A stretch of DNA of 64,000 nt from Phascolomyces articulosus (lineage: Eukaryota; Mucoromycota; Mucoromycetes; Mucorales; Lichtheimiaceae). The stretch spans positions 124,001 to 188,000 of the forward strand of contig JAIXMP010000034.1 of assembly GCA_025677815.1 (NCBI GenBank), read 5' to 3'. The notes beneath the pieces are model-generated. The model had not been told where the DNA came from, ran no database searches, and worked only from the letters and a program-made list of their open reading frames with translations. Shown here one piece after another: positions 60,408 to 64,000 of this stretch. The position numbers were made by a program, and so were the translations under genes. Position 1 is the stretch's first letter. Every line of letters begins with the position of its first letter.

Positions 60408-61233
60408 TCATACTTTTAAGCTACTCTTTGCTTTTTCAGTCAATTCATCCACTTCTTTATCCACCTTCTTTCCTTTTCCTTCAACTTCTTCATCATCATC
60501 ATCGCTAAAGTCTTCGTCACTGTCGAAATCACTGCCGAAATCGAAATCACTGTCCTCGAAATCATCCGGGTTAATTTGAGGTACATCATCACCACGTTCA
60601 AGTTTTCGTAAATAACTTCGTTGCTGACGTAATGGCATCAACTTCAACAAACGCTCTTGCTCTTGTTGTTCCTTAACTTCATCCTCGTTCGTTTTGATAT
60701 CCTCTTTGCTATATAATTCACATTATGATATGTGGATTTTAGTGATCCATCTAATCGATAAAAAAGCAACTCTCCCCTCGAACTATCTCACTTACTTTGT
60801 AATAATTTCTTTGCTTTCCAAACACTTGGCGCATACTTTTCTATCTCTTGCGCAGTTGTTACAAAGAACATGGTACGCTTCCTTGATGGCCTTTTGCTGA
60901 CAGCCGGTGCTATATATGCATATCAATCATGATTTAATACGGATGCAGGGTGTCTTGCTTTGTTTGTGAGCCCCTTCCTTTCGTATTTATCTGTATTTCC
61001 CCGATTTCTTACCATTTTTTTACGGCAGTCAAAGGCTTGTATTTGCGATACTTTTTACGCCACAAAATAACATCGGTGCAGCGTTGGCATAATCCATAAA
61101 CAGGCAAAGCATTGATTTCACGAGTCTTTTTCGAGTTCTTGTTCGGTTTCCAAGCGGTAGTGTTCTTATGAGCTTGACCCTTTTTACGATTGTCACCTTT
61201 ACGGCTACTTCCTTTATTTTCGTATGTCGACAT
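60408..61233 (-). CDS. C9orf85/DUF2039 zinc-ribbon protein
   Basis: Exons 61013-61233, 60796-60909 and 60408-60708, 211 aa. The N-terminal half is basic (GSSRKGDNRKKGQAHKN). The core matches the C9orf85 family: TAWKPNKNSKKTREINALPV, GLCQRCTDVILWRKKYRKYK, KCTGCQQKAIKEAYHVLCNN and CAKCLESKEII. The paired CxxC motifs (CQRC, CTGC, CNNC, CAKC) likely hold zinc. The second CxxC is created only after splicing, which supports the junction. The C-terminus is acidic (FEDSDFDFGSDFDSDEDFSD), a fungal extension not in the human protein. Function of the family is unknown to me. It is convergent with the SLS1-like gene, 117 bp apart. Confidence 0.9.
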
Positions 61234-61656
61234 TTTAATCAATAGATCTGATCAAAAGAATAGAATGAACTTTAAAAAATTAGGCCCGGGAAAAGAAGAA
61301 AATTGGCAAAAGTGGCTTAATCTGTTGCTCCGACATTTTATTTTTTATTATGCATCACGATGATCGACCCCTTATGCAGAGAAGCATGTTCATAACACAA
61401 GAACATCTGTATTTCTTTGACACCGTCTTTCTCTTTTCTTTCTTTCATATATTGATTAATATCCAATACAAGAAGAATAGTATTGATAAGCTTTATAATG
61501 GAAACGAAAAAGTAAATGAATGGATAACGGACAGGAACAGTGCATGGTCATGCAGACATAATAAAAATATACATAGTCATTTTAACACCTGGTTTTTCTT
61601 GTTGTTATAACATATATAGAAGTCATAAAGAAAAAGTAAATGAAAATGTATTAGAA
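61234..61656. other. Divergent upstream region
   Basis: 423 bp between the DUF2039 start and the transporter start. It is AT-rich with a GGCCCGGG patch at ~61283. The open frame upstream of the chosen transporter start (from 61540) has no transporter-like sequence. Confidence 0.4.
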
Positions 61657-63420
61657 ATGGCCCAACAAGAGAATGATAATGAAAAATATGATGAAGATGC
61701 CGACCGAAAACTCGCAAGAAGAATTGCTTGGTCAACAATACCATTATTGAGTGTATTACAAGTCCTTGATGTAAATTAGTTGTTAGCTATACCTGAGACA
61801 AATGAATTCCTTTTCTCTAAACCTGACTTACACATTATCCGTTTATTATCATTATTTATTATAGGCCATCAACAGTTTTATACTAAATTATAGTGCAGTG
61901 CTTGGTTTATTCAGTGATATAAGCCTTACAAATCAAGAATTCGGTTTGCTTGGTTCATTTACATTTATTGGGATGCTAGTAACACAGGTAAACTGTTCTA
62001 GCGGCCAAACAAAAGAATTATTTAAATCTACATAAAGCCTTAAAGCAATAGATTCAGGATCAATAAGTAAACCATATAAATAGGTTTTAAACCAGTACTT
62101 CTTCCAACTGTTTCCAATAGCTAAATATTATGGTATCATGACCATATGCTGGGGGATTGTCGTAGGATGCACAGCATTAGCCTCCAACTTTTATCAACTG
62201 GCTACATTGAGATTCTTTGTTGGATTATTTCAAGGATGTAACATGATAGTGTAAGTTTATCTTATACATGAAAATATTCGACTTTATTTATATATCTTAT
62301 AATCTGATGCATTATACTATCTTATTATAGCGCATATCTGATTATTAGTATTTTTTATCGTCGAAACGAACAAATGCTTTGGGTCACAGTAATGATGATA
62401 TCCAATTTCACTGGGATGGCAGTCAGCGGGCTGTTGGGTTATGCAATTGGTTTCATGGATGGATTCGCTCATATACGTGCATGGAAATGGCTGATGATTA
62501 TTTTTGGTCCCATTACCGGAATATGTGGCATTATTATATTTGTTTTTCTTCCAGACACACCTCATTCTCGATGGCTTCAACTTACTACAGAAGAAGAAGA
62601 GCTAATGAATTCACGTATTCGTGATAATGGTACAGTCAAGACAAAGAAGATAAATTTTTCACACATTATGGAATCACTTACCGATGCAAGATTTTACTGT
62701 TATGTACTTGCCAGTTTCTTTGCTGCCGCGCCAGTCGCATGTACAACACAATTCAGCTCGCAACTTATTCAGTTAATGGGATTTTCAGTAAGTGTATAAA
62801 TAAATATAAAAAAAGAGCACCATTCCTTAACTTTATGTGTCATGTATTGATATATTATATAGAACCTGCATTCAGTATTGTTAAATATACCTACAGCTAT
62901 TTCAACAATTTTACTTATATTTCTTGCGCTGTACTTGACTCAACGATTCCAACAAAATTATTACATAATTATATTTCTGTCCTTAACTACTGTACTTGGA
63001 ATACTTTTGTTGTGTGTTTTACCCGAAGGGCCTGTACAACTTATTGGTATATACCTTAGCAGCCCTGCTCCTGGTGCGGTTGTGTTTCAAGCAATAGTTG
63101 TCACTAATGTAATGGGATACACAAAACGTGTGTTTTATCTGGGAACGACTTCAAGTTTTTTTACTTTTGGTAACGTTGCTGGGCCCATTATTATGGGTAG
63201 TGCTGGTGCTCAGGAGCATTATTACCCTGCATTGGTGACATTTATCGTTTTCCTTGTATTATCAAGTTGTCTTATGTTTATCACTCGACAAATTAATGTT
63301 CAAGATAACTGTAAACGCGAAGAGATGGAACGACAAGGTCAGATACCTCCACCTCCCGCTCGTCGCGAAGAATTAGACTGGACAGATGGGATGGATTTGC
63401 ATTTCCGCTATCAATTGTAA
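61657..63420 (+). CDS. MFS transporter of the allantoate permease (Dal5/ACS) type
   Basis: Five exons: 61657-61770, 61865-61987, 62084-62250, 62331-62787 and 62863-63420, in frame, 472 aa. After a charged N-terminus (MAQQENDNEKYDEDADRKLA) come helices with WSTIPLLSVLQVLDAINSF, NYSAVLGLFSDISLTNQEF and LRFFVGLFQGCNMIVAYLI. This is the pattern of the anion:cation symporter family that includes fungal allantoate, nicotinate and vitamin carriers. RAWKWLMIIFGPITGICGII and FLPDTPHSRWLQLTTEEEEL are family-typical (W-K-W-L...P-D-x-P). The C-terminal half runs through TVLGILLLCVLPEG to MLHFRYQL-like DGMDLHFRYQL. Substrate is unknown. The start was chosen at the ATG nearest the conserved N-terminus. Confidence 0.85.
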
Positions 63421-64000
63421 AAAAAATTAACATCGACATATTGTATTCTATACACCCTATAATATTCAATAATATACCTACTACCTCTCCTTTTTTTTGC
63501 CCTTTTTAATTTCATATCACTATGTTAACTAACGTACCATTGTAACATAGAATAAATGCACTTCCTAAGATTGTTTATTTTGTTTATTTTATTGTTAGTT
63601 AATTAATAAATACTATAGGATTGAGGGCTAAGCATTTCAAGTTTTAAATTAAAATTAATGTGCAAGACCTAATTAGCTATAGAACGAGATTAATTGGTTG
63701 AGCATTGTCTATAATATGAGCTGCCCCATGAACTTCGAATCATATATATGAAACTATCAAAAATTGCTAATTATAAGCTAGTAACTTACAACGTTCATCC
63801 AAAGATGTTGTGTATTATTGGGAGAAATCTACCTTTTATATGTACATCATTCGCATATCATATTCTACGATAATATGACCAGTTTATTATTAATATTATT
63901 CAAAGCAATGCAAGACATCAACTTTATTCCTTTGTTTTGTTTAACAACTCTTTCTAACTATATAAAGTGAAAAATCTACGCATATAAAGGAAAAAAATAG
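63421..64000. other. Downstream region to the window edge
   Basis: AT-rich 3' region of the transporter gene with AATAAA at ~63551. I see no further gene before the window ends. Confidence 0.4.

Overview
This is nuclear DNA of a filamentous fungus, most likely an early-diverging one (Mucoromycota, probably Mucorales). The sequence is very AT-rich, intergenic stretches are full of poly-A/T runs, and genes carry many short GT-AG introns of about 50-100 bases. The 40S ribosomal protein S2 gene and the U2SURP, prenylcysteine oxidase and SLS1-like genes all fit a fungal nuclear genome. The LINE and PIF/Harbinger relics look like the families that are common in Mucorales. I cannot name the species.

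Region 1 (1-14.5 kb) is accessory. Three close paralogues of an intronless ~600 aa HET-domain protein lie head to tail on the minus strand (984-2777, 4189-5979, 12382-14190). Each is embedded in a co-duplicated block that includes its 5' and 3' flanks, about 3.15 kb where complete. A LINE 3' end abuts the left copy. A ~5 kb island of decayed PIF/Harbinger sequence (DDE transposase, Myb/NAM-like partner and a perfect-looking hairpin) sits at the boundary between the second and third blocks. A fourth, more divergent HET protein (51605-53503) lies far away and shares the same C-terminal motifs.

Region 2 (14.7-32.5 kb) is mostly conserved housekeeping genes: a ZADH2-like MDR reductase, RPS2, a Cys-rich small protein, two EF-hand proteins side by side, a claudin/SUR7-like four-helix membrane protein, a DHA2-type MFS transporter and a prenylcysteine oxidase.

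Region 3 (32.5-46 kb) is gene-poor. It holds a decayed unrecognised gene, several minisatellites, a D-armless tRNA-like fold, a 139 aa hypothetical, an interrupted repetitive reading frame and a tandem pair of paralogous Cys-rich membrane proteins.

Region 4 (46-63.4 kb) is again gene-dense: a second ZADH2-like gene with exactly the exon plan of the first, an F-box/LRR protein, the divergent HET protein, U2SURP and an SLS1-like mitochondrial protein sharing a 131 bp divergent promoter, a C9orf85/DUF2039 zinc-ribbon protein, and an allantoate-permease-type MFS transporter. Splice sites were read by eye. Where I give exon lists, the sums keep the frame.
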